Positions 1 through 8,969 of a DNA stretch of 64,000 bases are shown here, piece by piece. A program made the translations under genes and the position numbers. The DNA comes from Stenotrophomonas indicatrix. GTDB taxonomy: Bacteria > Pseudomonadota > Gammaproteobacteria > Xanthomonadales > Xanthomonadaceae. The stretch's first letter is position 1. Every line of letters starts with the position of its first letter. The stretch covers positions 2,418,001 through 2,482,000 of the forward strand of contig NZ_PEJS01000001.1 of assembly GCF_002750975.1 (NCBI RefSeq), given 5' to 3'. Below the pieces are notes generated by a model that was not told where the DNA came from, searched no databases, and worked only from the letters and a program-made list of their open reading frames with translations.

Positions 1-743
1 CACTCGAAAAAGCCTCCCCGCCCGCCGATGTAGCTCTGCTTGTTAGTGAGCGTTGGCGTGGAAGCGCCCTTCTCGCGCATGTCCTGATACCACCGCGCCA
101 GATCGGACCTGGTGATGGCGTGAACCTTTGCCTTCGGCCCCAGGTAGGCCACCAATGCCTCAATAGCCGTCTTCTTGATCGTGTAGGTCTTGGGCAGGGT
201 CGAACCCTTGAGCGTCGCCAAGAATGCATCCCGAGCCTTGCCCAGCGTCATCGTCTCAATGGCAGGCGTGGAGGCCTGACTTTTGTGGCTGCCGGCGTCT
301 GCAGAGCCGAACAAAGACGGCACGGCTCTAGCGAGGGATTGGGAAAACCCTCCCGCAGTTGCTTCAAGCTCCATCAATTGCCGATACAGCTTGAGGTCCT
401 TGGGGCTGTCGATTTGCCACCGCTCCGTCACCGTCCCATCCGGTTGACGCGTGCGGTCCAACGTCAGTTCACGGAGGTTCTCGGCGCTCGTCAGGCGAGC
501 GATGAGCAGATCGGCTTCCTGCTTGCTGAGCTTGTCCACGCGTTGATCCTTCAACTGTGCGAAGAGCCGAGCATAGCCCGCTCCAAGCACGACTGCACGC
601 ACGTGCGCCTGGGCGAGATCGTGGGTCTTGAGGGTGCGCTTGATGAGCCGGCAATCGAGCACGGCTTGCAAATCAGTAGGAACGCGCTGGACGAACGACC
701 AGCGGCCGGTGGATGACCGGCTCAAATGATGGGGGATGCGCAT
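1..743 (-). CDS. Tyrosine-recombinase integrase, N-terminal part (truncated by window edge)
   Basis: I translated this frame by hand. It stays open from an ATG at 743 down to base 1, about 247 residues. The start is set by the purine-rich stretch AGAGGA 9 bases upstream. The N-terminus (MRIPHHLSRSSTGRWSFVQR) resembles the short N-terminal domain of phage-type integrases (DUF6538-like). It is followed by a helical region and then, near residues 165-240, by a segment resembling a SAM-like core-binding domain (TLGKARDAFLA, then HAITRSDLARWYQDM). The catalytic domain (R...HxxR...Y) would lie beyond the edge and cannot be checked. The gene reads away from the 3' end of tRNA-Ser, the usual layout of a tRNA-targeting integrase. 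Codon use is less GC-rich than in neighbouring core genes, consistent with acquisition. Integrase family call is firm; specificity and intactness are not known. Confidence 0.82.
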   Translation of the reverse strand, partial: MRIPHHLSRSSTGRWSFVQRVPTDLQAVLDCRLIKRTLKTHDLAQAHVRAVVLGAGYARLFAQLKDQRVDKLSKQEADLLIARLTSAENLRELTLDRTRQPDGTVTERWQIDSPKDLKLYRQLMELEATAGGFSQSLARAVPSLFGSADAGSHKSQASTPAIETMTLGKARDAFLATLKGSTLPKTYTIKKTAIEALVAYLGPKAKVHAITRSDLARWYQDMREKGASTPTLTNKQSYIGGRGGFFE

Positions 744-827
744 GCGAGTGTTTCCTCTGCATGCTTCCTGCTTTCCAATCCGACCTAATCGATGATTTCA
801 ATTAAAAATCAACGAGTTAGGGTCTTT

Positions 828-917
828 TGGCGGAGAGAGTGGGATTCGAACCCACGGAAGGTTTAACCCTTCGCCGGTTTTCAAGACCGGTGCCTTAAAC
901 CGCTCGGCCATCTCTCC
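828..917 (-). tRNA. tRNA-Ser (anticodon UGA)
   Basis: Read on the minus strand, the gene begins GGAGAGATGGCCGAG and ends with an encoded CCA at 830-828. The anticodon stem CCGGT/ACCGG encloses the loop CTTGAAA, giving anticodon UGA. A long variable arm precedes the T arm (GGTTCGAATCC), as expected for a class II serine tRNA. Length is 90 nt. Its 3' end faces the integrase gene, so the T arm and acceptor half (about 828-870) is the likely attachment-site core. Confidence 0.96.
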
Positions 918-1002
918 GTATCGGCCCAGCCTGCTGGCCGGGCACGTATTCTCGCACGGCCGGGCGATTTGCCCAAGACCGTTGTTCCATCGGAGGCTGG
1001 CC

Positions 1003-1995
1003 TCAGCCCGCGTCCACCGCCAACGCACCCAGTGCACTGGCCTTGATCCGCTCCTTGGCCTTCTCGCAGGCGCCACCGCAATCCAAGCGCGAGGCCTCCA
1101 GCTGCGGTGGCAGGTGCTCGGCCAGGAAGTCGATGAATACCCGCACCGCCGGCAGCAGGCCGCGACGCGAGGCGAACACGGCATGGCACACGCCCTGGGG
1201 CAGCGACCAGTCCGGCAGCACCACTTCCAGCTCGCCGTTGCGCACGGCGTCGGCGCAGACGGTTTCCGGCAGCATGGTAATGCCGAAGCCGTCCTTCACC
1301 ATGCTCTGCAGCAGCGGGAAGTCGAAACCGGCCACGCGCGGCTGCAGGTCCACCCGGCGCACCGCGCCTTCCGGCCCATGCAGTTCCCAGCGCTGGCGCG
1401 CTTCGTCCTCGCTGATGCTCAAGGTGACATGGTTCGCCAGCTCTTCCGGGTCCTTCGGGCGACCCGCACGGTCCAGGTATTTCGGGCTGGCCACCAGCAG
1501 TTCCTGCACCTGGCCGAAGCTGCGCATCACCAGACTGCCATCGTCATCCAGCCGCGAACGCACGCGCAGGGCCACGTCGTAGCCTTCGTTGATGATGTCC
1601 ACGCGGCGGTTGCTGATGTTCAGCTGCAGCCGCACCTTCGGATACTGCTCGAGGAACTTGGGCAGCAGCTTGGGCAGCTGCATCTGCGCCAGCGACACCG
1701 GCACGCTGGCGCGTACCAGGCCGCGAGGCTCGGCGCTGAGGCGATCCACCACCTCGCGCGCGGCCTGCGCCTCGGCCAGCATGGTCTGGGCGTGGCGGTG
1801 CACGCTGGTACCGACGTCGGTGACGGCGAAGCGGCGCGTGGAGCGCTGCAGCAGGCGCACGCCCAGGTCGGTTTCCAGCTGGCTGATACGGCGGCTCAGG
1901 CGCGACTTGGGGATGCCCAGTGCGCGCTCGGCGGCGGCGAAACCGCCGTGGTCGACCACCATCGCGAAGTAGTACAGATCATTCAGGTCATGCAT
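1003..1995 (-). CDS. LysR-family transcriptional regulator
   Basis: A 330-residue LysR protein. Residues 1-62 form the winged helix-turn-helix (MHDLNDLYYFAMVVDHGG, then a recognition helix in SKSRLSRR-like context, IPKSRLSRRISQLE), followed by the linker helix and a periplasmic-binding-protein-like effector domain to about residue 300. I chose the ATG at 1995 because the HTH starts directly after it; the 33 codons upstream in frame do not resemble the family. The gene is divergent from azoR, which suggests it regulates azoR and itself. The effector is not known; quinone- or azo-type electrophiles are a guess from the neighbour. The C-terminus carries an extra Cys-containing tail (LDCGGACEKAKER) after the effector domain. 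Confidence 0.9.
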   Translation of the reverse strand: MHDLNDLYYFAMVVDHGGFAAAERALGIPKSRLSRRISQLETDLGVRLLQRSTRRFAVTDVGTSVHRHAQTMLAEAQAAREVVDRLSAEPRGLVRASVPVSLAQMQLPKLLPKFLEQYPKVRLQLNISNRRVDIINEGYDVALRVRSRLDDDGSLVMRSFGQVQELLVASPKYLDRAGRPKDPEELANHVTLSISEDEARQRWELHGPEGAVRRVDLQPRVAGFDFPLLQSMVKDGFGITMLPETVCADAVRNGELEVVLPDWSLPQGVCHAVFASRRGLLPAVRVFIDFLAEHLPPQLEASRLDCGGACEKAKERIKASALGALAVDAG

Positions 1996-2001
1996 ACCCG
2001 A

Positions 2002-2020
2002 GTTCCATTGATAGAACAAT
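2002..2020. promoter_or_regulatory. Candidate LysR operator between the regulator and azoR
   Basis: The 122-bp divergent gap holds interlocking inverted repeats just upstream of the LysR start: GTTC-N8-GAAC (2002-2017) and ATTG-N6-CAAT (2007-2020). LysR proteins bind imperfect dyads in such divergent promoters, so this is the best operator candidate. No -35/-10 pair stands out. Confidence 0.4.
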
Positions 2021-2117
2021 ACGTGGCATTCAACCACCTTTATCCCGTCGATGCAACAACCTATCGTTCTCTCCGTCGGCGGCAAGCCCGCCACCTCTCC
2101 CGAACATAGGTACTGCC

Positions 2118-2705
2118 ATGAAGCTTCTGCACATCGACGCCAGCGTGCTTGGCGACAACTCCGTCTCCCGCCACCTGACCGCCGCCGTGGTGGCCCAGTT
2201 CAAGCAGCAGATCGACGGCCTGCAGGTTGATTATCGCGATCTTGACGCCAATCCGGTACCGCATCTGCGCAGCGGCTCGCTGGCCAAGACCGACCCGGCC
2301 GAGGCCGCTGATGCTGAACAGGTGCTCGAGCAGTTCCTGGCCGCAGACATCGTGGTGATCGGTGCGCCGATGTACAACTTCAGCGTGCCCTCCACCCTGA
2401 AGGCCTGGATCGACCGCGTGGCGGTTGCCGGGCGCACGTTCAAGTACACCGAGAACGGCCCGGTGGGCCTGGCCGGTGGCAAGCGGGTGATCGTGGTCAG
2501 CAGCCGTGGCGGCATCTATACCGATTCGCCGGCGGACTTCCAGGAACCCTTCCTGCGCCAGACGTTCGCCTTCTGGGGCATCAACGACATCGAGTTCGTG
2601 CGTGCCGAGGGCATTGCCTATTCGCCGCAGCACCGCGAAGACGCGATTGCCGGTGCGCTGGCAGCGCTGCCGTCGCATGAGGCGGCGGAAGTGGCAGCGG
2701 CGTAA
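2118..2705 (+). CDS. azoR: FMN-dependent NADH-azoreductase
   Basis: A 195-residue flavodoxin-fold protein of the AzoR/quinone-reductase family. It begins MKLLHIDASVLGDNSVSR, the phosphate-binding S-x-S-x-S type loop for FMN, and has the family's FMN/substrate segment APMYNFSVPSTLKAWIDRV near residues 87-105 and VSSRGGIY near 132. Length matches the family (about 200). It is cytoplasmic and reduces azo bonds and quinones by two-electron transfer from NADH, which also limits quinone redox cycling. The ATG at 2118 follows an ORF extension without family similarity. It is divergent from a LysR gene, its probable regulator. A GC-rich hairpin with a T tract follows at 2790-2821. Confidence 0.92.
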   Translation: MKLLHIDASVLGDNSVSRHLTAAVVAQFKQQIDGLQVDYRDLDANPVPHLRSGSLAKTDPAEAADAEQVLEQFLAADIVVIGAPMYNFSVPSTLKAWIDRVAVAGRTFKYTENGPVGLAGGKRVIVVSSRGGIYTDSPADFQEPFLRQTFAFWGINDIEFVRAEGIAYSPQHREDAIAGALAALPSHEAAEVAAA

Positions 2706-2789
2706 CGCGTTCCAGCGTTCGGCGCCTCTCTCCCTCGTCTGGGCGCTGAACGCGGGCCGGGATTCCCTCCCCCATCCCGGCCCACCCTG

Positions 2790-2821
2790 GCGGTCCTGCT
2801 TTTGCGGGGCCGCTTTTTTTT
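2790..2821 (+). terminator. Intrinsic terminator after azoR
   Basis: Stem GCGGTCC / GGGCCGC (one G-T pair) with a short loop, followed by eight T residues. It lies 85 bases past the azoR stop and just before the next start. Confidence 0.8.
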
Positions 2822-2835
2822 GCCACCATGGGGCG

Positions 2836-3186
2836 ATGGACTACATCGTGATGGCTGCGCACCGCAGCGAATTTCCGCACCCGATCACCCTGCACCGTGG
2901 CCAGGCATTGGTGGTGGGCGAACGTTATGAGGGGCCCGAGGGTTGGGAGGACTGGTTTCTGTGCGAGGCCGAGGGACAGCAGCCGGGGTTCGTACCGGCG
3001 CCGGTGATCGGTCGCGATTCGCAGGGTGGCGCGTTTGCCACGGAGGATTACTGCGCGCGGGAGCTTGATGTGGACCCGGGGCAGCACCTGCGCGGCGTGC
3101 GCACGCTCAATGGGTGGGCGTGGTGTGTGCCGGCGGCTGGCGAGGCCGGTTGGGTACCGCTGGAGAAGTTGCGCGTAGCAGGTTGA
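2836..3186 (+). CDS. Small SH3-like domain protein
   Basis: A 116-residue protein beginning MDYIVMAAHRSEFPHPI. The spacing of aromatic and glycine residues (ALVVGERYEGPEGWEDWFLC near 27-46, and a second half ending AGEAGWVPLEKLRVAG) resembles bacterial SH3-like barrels, with a GWVP strand typical of the last strand. No signal peptide or membrane segment is seen, so it is probably cytoplasmic. It starts 15 bases after the azoR terminator and so is probably transcribed separately. Role unknown; the SH3-like fold is inferred from pattern only. The stop is followed at once by a palindrome array. Confidence 0.72.
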   Translation: MDYIVMAAHRSEFPHPITLHRGQALVVGERYEGPEGWEDWFLCEAEGQQPGFVPAPVIGRDSQGGAFATEDYCARELDVDPGQHLRGVRTLNGWAWCVPAAGEAGWVPLEKLRVAG

Positions 3187-3197
3187 TGGATTGCGTC

Positions 3198-3220
3198 ATC
3201 CACGCATGGCGTGGATCTAC
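3198..3220 (-). repeat. SMAG/REP-type GTAG palindrome (inverted copy)
   Basis: Read on the minus strand: GTAGATCCACGCCATGCGTG followed by GAT, a GTAG head joined to a perfect hairpin. It faces the array at 3264 head to head. Confidence 0.9.
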
Positions 3221-3241
3221 TGCAAAGCCCAAACCTCCAGC

Positions 3242-3397
3242 GCGTGGATGCCACACCGCGTCAGTAGATCCACGCCATGCGTGGATGCAGCATCGCGTCA
3301 GTAGATCCACGCCATGCGTGGATGCAGCATCGCGTCAGTAGATCCACGCCATGCGTGGATGCCACACCGCATCAGTAGATCCACGCCATGCGTGGAT
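3242..3397 (+). repeat. Four-unit tandem array of GTAG palindromes, 37-bp period
   Basis: Four identical 23-bp units (GTAG, then ATCCACGC, CAT and GCGTGGAT) begin at 3264, 3301, 3338 and 3375, exactly 37 bp apart. The 14-bp spacers are near-identical (GCAGCATCGCGTCA twice; GCCACACCGCATCA and a one-base variant). A half unit, GCGTGGAT, at 3242-3249 shows a fifth copy that lost its left side. This is tandem amplification of a SMAG-type REP unit in the gap between the SH3-like gene and serS. Confidence 0.92.
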
Positions 3398-3431
3398 GCG
3401 GTGCCGACATGGCCGGCACTCATCAAAAGGC

Positions 3432-3454
3432 CGCCGGGCATGGCCCGGCGCTAC
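3432..3454 (-). repeat. SMAG/REP palindrome, GCCGGGC subtype, at serS 3' end
   Basis: On the minus strand: GTAGCGCCGGGCCATGCCCG then GCG. It lies 8 bases past the serS stop codon, where it could also act as an mRNA 3'-end hairpin. Confidence 0.88.
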
Positions 3455-3461
3455 CGGCTGA

Positions 3462-4784
<1,323 letters not shown>

Positions 4785-4855
4785 TTATACGGAATTCTGC
4801 CGCCCGGTTCATTCCGGCCGTGGCAGAATCGAGGCATTCCGTACTGGTCTGGTCC

Positions 4856-5500
4856 ATGTCTGCTCCCCGTCCGTCGCCTGCCAAGTCGTTCACCGTGCAT
4901 ATCCCGCGCAACGCCCTGAAGATCGCCGGCATCGCCTTCGGCGTGGGCATCCTGCTGTTCGTGCTGGTCTGGCTGACCGGACGCGACAAGGAATTCTTCC
5001 GTGCCGACCCGGCCGCGCAGACGCCGCAGGAAACCGCCCAGGTGGAACCGCTGCCCGAGCCGCTGGCCGCGGCCGCAGGTTCCAGCGACATGCCAGACGC
5101 CAAGCCGGCCCCGGTGCCGGACGAGGAAGATGCCCCGAAGCTGGTGGAAACCGCCCCGCCCCCGCCACCGGCCACGGTTGAACCCGCTCCGGCCGCGCCG
5201 GGCACTGCGGCACCGGCAACCGCCAATGCGCAGCCGATGCCGATTGCCGGCCAGTCGCCGCCGCCGGCCTACCCGGCCGCCGCCCTGCGACGCGGTGAAG
5301 CGGGCAGCGTTGTGGTGCGGGTGGAGGTGGACGCCACCGGCTACCCGAACAACGTGACGGTGATCCAGCGCAGCGGTTCGCGCGAGTTGGACCGTGCGGC
5401 AACGGACGCGGTGCGTCGCTGGCGCTTCAGCCCGGCAGTCAGCAATGGGCAGCCGGTGCCGGGCAGCATTGAAGTGCCGTTCGACTTCAAGCCGCAGTAA
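4856..5500 (+). CDS. Inner-membrane protein with TonB C-terminal domain (copy 1)
   Basis: A 214-residue protein: short cytoplasmic head, one membrane segment (IAGIAFGVGILLFVLVWL, residues 20-37), a Pro/Ala-rich periplasmic linker of about 80 residues, and a C-terminal TonB-type domain (residues 130-214) with the family signature YPAAALRRGEAGSVVVRVEV and AVRRWRFSPA. The ATG at 4856 lies just before the head; the upstream in-frame extension has no such character. True TonB works with ExbB/ExbD, which are not here. A role in energy transduction or cell-envelope linkage is inferred from the domain only. The next gene is a paralogue in the same orientation. Confidence 0.85.
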   Translation: MSAPRPSPAKSFTVHIPRNALKIAGIAFGVGILLFVLVWLTGRDKEFFRADPAAQTPQETAQVEPLPEPLAAAAGSSDMPDAKPAPVPDEEDAPKLVETAPPPPPATVEPAPAAPGTAAPATANAQPMPIAGQSPPPAYPAAALRRGEAGSVVVRVEVDATGYPNNVTVIQRSGSRELDRAATDAVRRWRFSPAVSNGQPVPGSIEVPFDFKPQ

Positions 5501-5618
5501 CTGAACGCTTCCCCGCAGAAAAGCTGAACCTTGCAGGTTGCGTTGACGCAATGCTGACACGCTGCGACGCCGCCTCGGGCAACACTCTGGGCGTCGTTAC
5601 TGACGTGAGGAGTTTGCG

Positions 5619-6188
5619 ATGACTGCCACCACCCACGAGAACCTTCATTCGCCGCAACTGCAGCAGGACGGCGCGCTCGAGCCGCGCTCGACCTCCCCTT
5701 GGCTGTGGTTGGCCCTGATCGTGGCGATGTTCGCCGCGGCACTGGTCTGGCTGCGTTTCTCCAGCCATGACGATGTTGCGCCTGCGCCGGTAAGCGAGCG
5801 CATGCTGCCGGCCACGGAAACGCCGGTTGCCGCCACGCCCGCCCCGGCTGCGCGACAGGCCGTGCCCGCGCAGAGCGAGCGCAAGGCAGCCCCGGCCGTA
5901 CGCAACCGTGAGGCGCGTCCGCTGGCCAGCAACAGCAAGCCCAGTTATCCGGCTGCTGCGCTGCGCAGTGGCGTGCAGGGCAGCGTGGTTGCCAGCTTGA
6001 ACGTGGATACGCGTGGCAACGTGACCGACGCTGCGATCGTGTCGCGCAGTGGTGAGCGCAGCCGCGATCTGGACCGTGCCGTGCTGAACACGGTGCAGGG
6101 CTGGAAGTTCGAGCCGGCCATGCATCAGGGCCGTGCGGTGGCCAGCGTGGTTCGCGTGCCGGTGGATTTCCGTACCGAACAGCGTTGA
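5619..6188 (+). CDS. Inner-membrane protein with TonB C-terminal domain (copy 2)
   Basis: A 189-residue paralogue of the preceding gene, sharing the layout: cytoplasmic head of about 27 residues, membrane segment LWLALIVAMFAAALVWL (about 30-46), a shorter linker, and the TonB-type domain from about residue 105 (KPSYPAAALRSGVQGSVVAS, then NTVQGWKFEPA). A good ribosome site (GTGAGGAG) lies 7-8 bases upstream of the ATG. The 118-bp gap after copy 1 contains no hairpin with a T tract, so co-transcription is possible. A strong terminator follows at 6210-6240. No ExbB/D partner is visible. Confidence 0.85.
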   Translation: MTATTHENLHSPQLQQDGALEPRSTSPWLWLALIVAMFAAALVWLRFSSHDDVAPAPVSERMLPATETPVAATPAPAARQAVPAQSERKAAPAVRNREARPLASNSKPSYPAAALRSGVQGSVVASLNVDTRGNVTDAAIVSRSGERSRDLDRAVLNTVQGWKFEPAMHQGRAVASVVRVPVDFRTEQR

Positions 6189-6209
6189 TCACCGGCTGAC
6201 GCCTGAAAT

Positions 6210-6240
6210 GAAAACGGAGGCCTCGGCCTCCGTTTTTTTT
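6210..6240 (+). terminator. Intrinsic terminator after the TonB-domain pair
   Basis: AACGGAGGCC TCGGCCTCCGTT hairpin followed by eight T residues. It ends the plus-strand pair and precedes the aroA 3' end. Confidence 0.92.
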
Positions 6241-6258
6241 GCGCGCGCGTTGGGATTC

Positions 6259-6320
6259 CGCCGGGCATGGCCCGGCGCTACCGGAACAGGCGCCGAAGGG
6301 TAGCGCCGGGCCATGCCCGG
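6259..6320. repeat. Inverted pair of GCCGGGC-type SMAG palindromes
   Basis: A minus-oriented unit (6259-6281) and a plus-oriented unit (6300-6320) of the GTAGCGCCGGGCCATGCCCG type, heads facing each other across 18 bp. Paired REP units of this kind can fold into one long cruciform. They lie between the terminator and the aroA stop. Confidence 0.88.
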
Positions 6321-6345
6321 CCAGCGCAGCGGCGCCGGGACTACC

Positions 6346-7653
6346 TCAGGCCAGGTTGAAGCCGGCGCTGCGAGCCAGTCCGTCGAAGTCCGGGAAGGAC
6401 GTTGCGACGTTGGCGATGTCGTTGATGCGCACTTCGCCGTGGCTGATCTGGCCGGCAATGGCGAAGGCCATCGCGATGCGATGATCACCGTGGCTTTCAA
6501 TGGTGCCACTGCCCAGCGATACGCCGCCGTGCAGGGTGGCGCCATCTTCGGTTTCGTCCACCTGCATGCCCAGCGCGCGCAGGCCGGTCGCCATCGCGGC
6601 CAGGCGATCGGATTCCTTCACCCGCAGCTCGGCGGCGCCGGTCACCACGGTCTGGCCTTCGGCGGCAGCAGCGGCCACGAACAATGCCGGGAACTCGTCG
6701 ATCATGTCCGGCACCAGCTCCTCGGGAATGCGCGCACCCTTCAGCGGCGCGTAGCGCACCAGCAGATCGGCCACCGGTTCGCCGCCCTGCTCTGCCGGGT
6801 TCTGTTCGGTGATGTCCGCGCCCATCAGGCGCAGCGCGTGCAGCAGGCCGGTACGGCGCGGATTGAGGCCGACCTGCTTCAGGCGCAGTTCGGAGCCGGG
6901 AATGATGCTGGCCGCGACCAGGAAAAACGCGGCCGAGGAGAAGTCGGCCGGCACCACGATATCGGTCGCGCGCAGGCGCTGGCCACCACGCAGGCGGGCC
7001 TTGCCTGGCGAGAACGCGATGTCCACGCCGAACGCGGACAGCATGCGCTCGGTGTAGTCGCGGGTCGGGTGCGGTTCGGTCACGCTGGTTTCGCCGTGCG
7101 CGTACAGGCCGGCCAGCAGCACCGCGGACTTGATCTGCGCACTGGCCACCGGCGAGGCAAAGTCGATGCCGTGCAGCGTCTGCCCGCCATGCACGTGCAG
7201 CGGCGGCGTGCCGTCTTCCTCGGTGTCGATCTTCGCGCCCATCTGCGACAGCGGACCGGTGACGCGGCGCATCGGACGGCCGGACAGCGATTCGTCCCCG
7301 ACCAGCGTGCAGTCGAATGCCTGACCGGCCAGCAGGCCGGCCAGCAGGCGCATGCCGGTGCCGGCATTGCCACAGTCGAGCGGTGCGCTGGGTGCCTGCA
7401 GGCCATCGATGCCGACGCCGTGCACGACGCGCTGCGACGCACTGGGGGTTTCGATGCGCACGCCCAGCTGGCTGAAGATGCGCGCGGTGGCGCGGGTGTC
7501 TTCGCCTTCCAGGAAGCCTTCGATATGCGAGGTGCCATCGGCCAGTGCGGCGAACATCACCGAGCGGTGCGAGACCGACTTGTCGCCGGGAATGGTCAGG
7601 CTGCCCTGCAGGGGCTGGCCCTTGCGGGCGATCCAGTGCTGCGCGTTGCTCAT
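6346..7653 (-). CDS. aroA: 3-phosphoshikimate 1-carboxyvinyltransferase (EPSP synthase)
   Basis: A 435-residue enzyme joining shikimate-3-phosphate and phosphoenolpyruvate, the sixth step of the chorismate pathway. Visible hallmarks are the S3P-binding PGDKSVSHRSVMFAALADG near residues 18-36, the DCGNAGTGMRLLAGLL motif near 90-105 and SLSGRPMRR near 120. A Gly-Ala-Thr type segment and the C-terminal ESHGDHRIAMAFAIAG complete the two-domain fold. The start at 7653 gives the normal length; the longer in-frame extension runs into an alanine-repeat tract. It is third in a serC-pheA-aroA run, 74 bases downstream of pheA, and probably co-transcribed. Confidence 0.97.
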   Translation of the reverse strand: MSNAQHWIARKGQPLQGSLTIPGDKSVSHRSVMFAALADGTSHIEGFLEGEDTRATARIFSQLGVRIETPSASQRVVHGVGIDGLQAPSAPLDCGNAGTGMRLLAGLLAGQAFDCTLVGDESLSGRPMRRVTGPLSQMGAKIDTEEDGTPPLHVHGGQTLHGIDFASPVASAQIKSAVLLAGLYAHGETSVTEPHPTRDYTERMLSAFGVDIAFSPGKARLRGGQRLRATDIVVPADFSSAAFFLVAASIIPGSELRLKQVGLNPRRTGLLHALRLMGADITEQNPAEQGGEPVADLLVRYAPLKGARIPEELVPDMIDEFPALFVAAAAAEGQTVVTGAAELRVKESDRLAAMATGLRALGMQVDETEDGATLHGGVSLGSGTIESHGDHRIAMAFAIAGQISHGEVRINDIANVATSFPDFDGLARSAGFNLA

Positions 7654-7727
7654 CGTTGAATGGTTCCGTAAACGCCGGCTCGCCGGCGGTGCATCAGGAG
7701 CGGCGGCCGCAGCCGCCGCAGCAGGGA

Positions 7728-8918
7728 TCAGGGCACGGCTACCGGATAGGAGCCAAGCACCTTGATCTGCGCCGAGTGCGCTTCCAGTTCGGCCAGTGCG
7801 GCCTGCATCGGCGCATCGTCGATGTGACCGGCCAGGTCGATGAAGAAGCCGTATTCCCACTTGCCATGGTGCGAGGGACGCGATTCGATGCGGTTCATGC
7901 TGATGCCATGCCGCGCGAACGGGCTGAGCACATCGAACAGCGCGCCGGGCTTGTCATGGATGAACACCAGCACCGAGGTGCGGTCATGGCCGGAGGTCGG
8001 GAAGATGTTGCGCCCCACCACCAGGAAACGGGTGGTGTTGTCGGCATCGTTCTGGATCGGCTTGGTGACGACCTTCTTCAGGCCGTACACATGGCCGGCG
8101 CTCTCGCCGCCAATGGCCGCGGCATCGTCGGCGTTGCGCGCACGGCGCGCACCTTCGGCGTTGCTGGCCACCGGGATCTTCTCGGCCTTGGGCAGGTTGG
8201 CGCGCATCCATGCCGAGGTCTGCATGAACGACTGCGGATGGCCGTAGACGCGCTCGATGTCCTCGATGCGGCCACTGCGCGACATCAGGTACTGCTGCAC
8301 GCGCAGTTCCACTTCGCCGCAGATCTTCAGGTTGGAGGTAAGGAACATGTCCAGGGTGATCTGGATGGTGCCCTGCCCCGAGTTTTCCACCGGCACCACG
8401 CCGAAATCGGCGTTGCCCGCTTCCACTTCCTGGAACACTTCTTCGATGCTGGCCATCGGCAGGCCCAGCGCCGAGCGGCCGAAGTGCTTGAGCACGGCCT
8501 GCTGGCTGAAGGTACCTTCCGGGCCGAGGTAGCCGATCTTCAACGGCTCCTGCTGGGCCAGGCAGGCCGACATGATTTCGCGGTAGACGTGCACCAGCAG
8601 CTCATCGCTGAGCGGGCCTTCGTTGCGATCCACCACCATGCGCAGCACCTGCGCCTCGCGCTCGGGGCGGTAGTAGTCGACGGCAGCGGCGAGCTTGCCC
8701 TTGGCCTTGCCGACCTGGTGGGCGAACTGTGCGCGTTCGGCGATCAGGCTCTGGATGTCACGGTCGATCTGGTCGATCTTCGAACGCACATCGGCCAATG
8801 CCAGTGGCGCCAGGGTCGGCACCGCGGTTGCCTTCGACTTGCCCTTGGGCTTGGAAGTGGCGCTGTCCTTGGCCGGCTCGGCCTTCTTCGACGCCTTCTT
8901 GCTGGGTTTGCTTGCCAT
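7728..8918 (-). CDS. pheA: Bifunctional chorismate mutase / prephenate dehydratase
   Basis: A 396-residue P-protein converting chorismate to prephenate and then phenylpyruvate. Residues 1-40 are a Lys/Ala-rich extension (ASKPSKKASKKAEPAK) longer than in most homologues. The AroQ mutase follows (VRSKIDQIDRDIQSLIAERA, about 45-130). The dehydratase runs about 133-310 (GYLGPEGTFSQQA; NTTRFLVVG), and a C-terminal ACT domain carries the ESRP Phe-binding motif near residue 332. The ATG at 8918 is chosen because AAGGAA lies 5 bases upstream; a longer start at 8966 lacks a site. It sits 51 bases after serC. Feedback inhibition by Phe is expected from the ACT domain. Confidence 0.97.
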   Translation of the reverse strand: MASKPSKKASKKAEPAKDSATSKPKGKSKATAVPTLAPLALADVRSKIDQIDRDIQSLIAERAQFAHQVGKAKGKLAAAVDYYRPEREAQVLRMVVDRNEGPLSDELLVHVYREIMSACLAQQEPLKIGYLGPEGTFSQQAVLKHFGRSALGLPMASIEEVFQEVEAGNADFGVVPVENSGQGTIQITLDMFLTSNLKICGEVELRVQQYLMSRSGRIEDIERVYGHPQSFMQTSAWMRANLPKAEKIPVASNAEGARRARNADDAAAIGGESAGHVYGLKKVVTKPIQNDADNTTRFLVVGRNIFPTSGHDRTSVLVFIHDKPGALFDVLSPFARHGISMNRIESRPSHHGKWEYGFFIDLAGHIDDAPMQAALAELEAHSAQIKVLGSYPVAVP

Positions 8919-8969
8919 CGGAATTCCTTGTTGCGGGGCGCGCACCCGACGATGCGCGCCGTTCATTGC

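Noticed and set aside
1..743. Whole prophage in the window
   Set aside because: Only the integrase N-terminal part is inside; everything right of the tRNA is ordinary chromosome with no phage genes.
3198..3397. Regular repeats with near-equal spacing, possible CRISPR array
   Set aside because: Units are perfect palindromes headed by GTAG, the spacers are almost identical to each other, and there are no cas genes. REP-type elements explain them.
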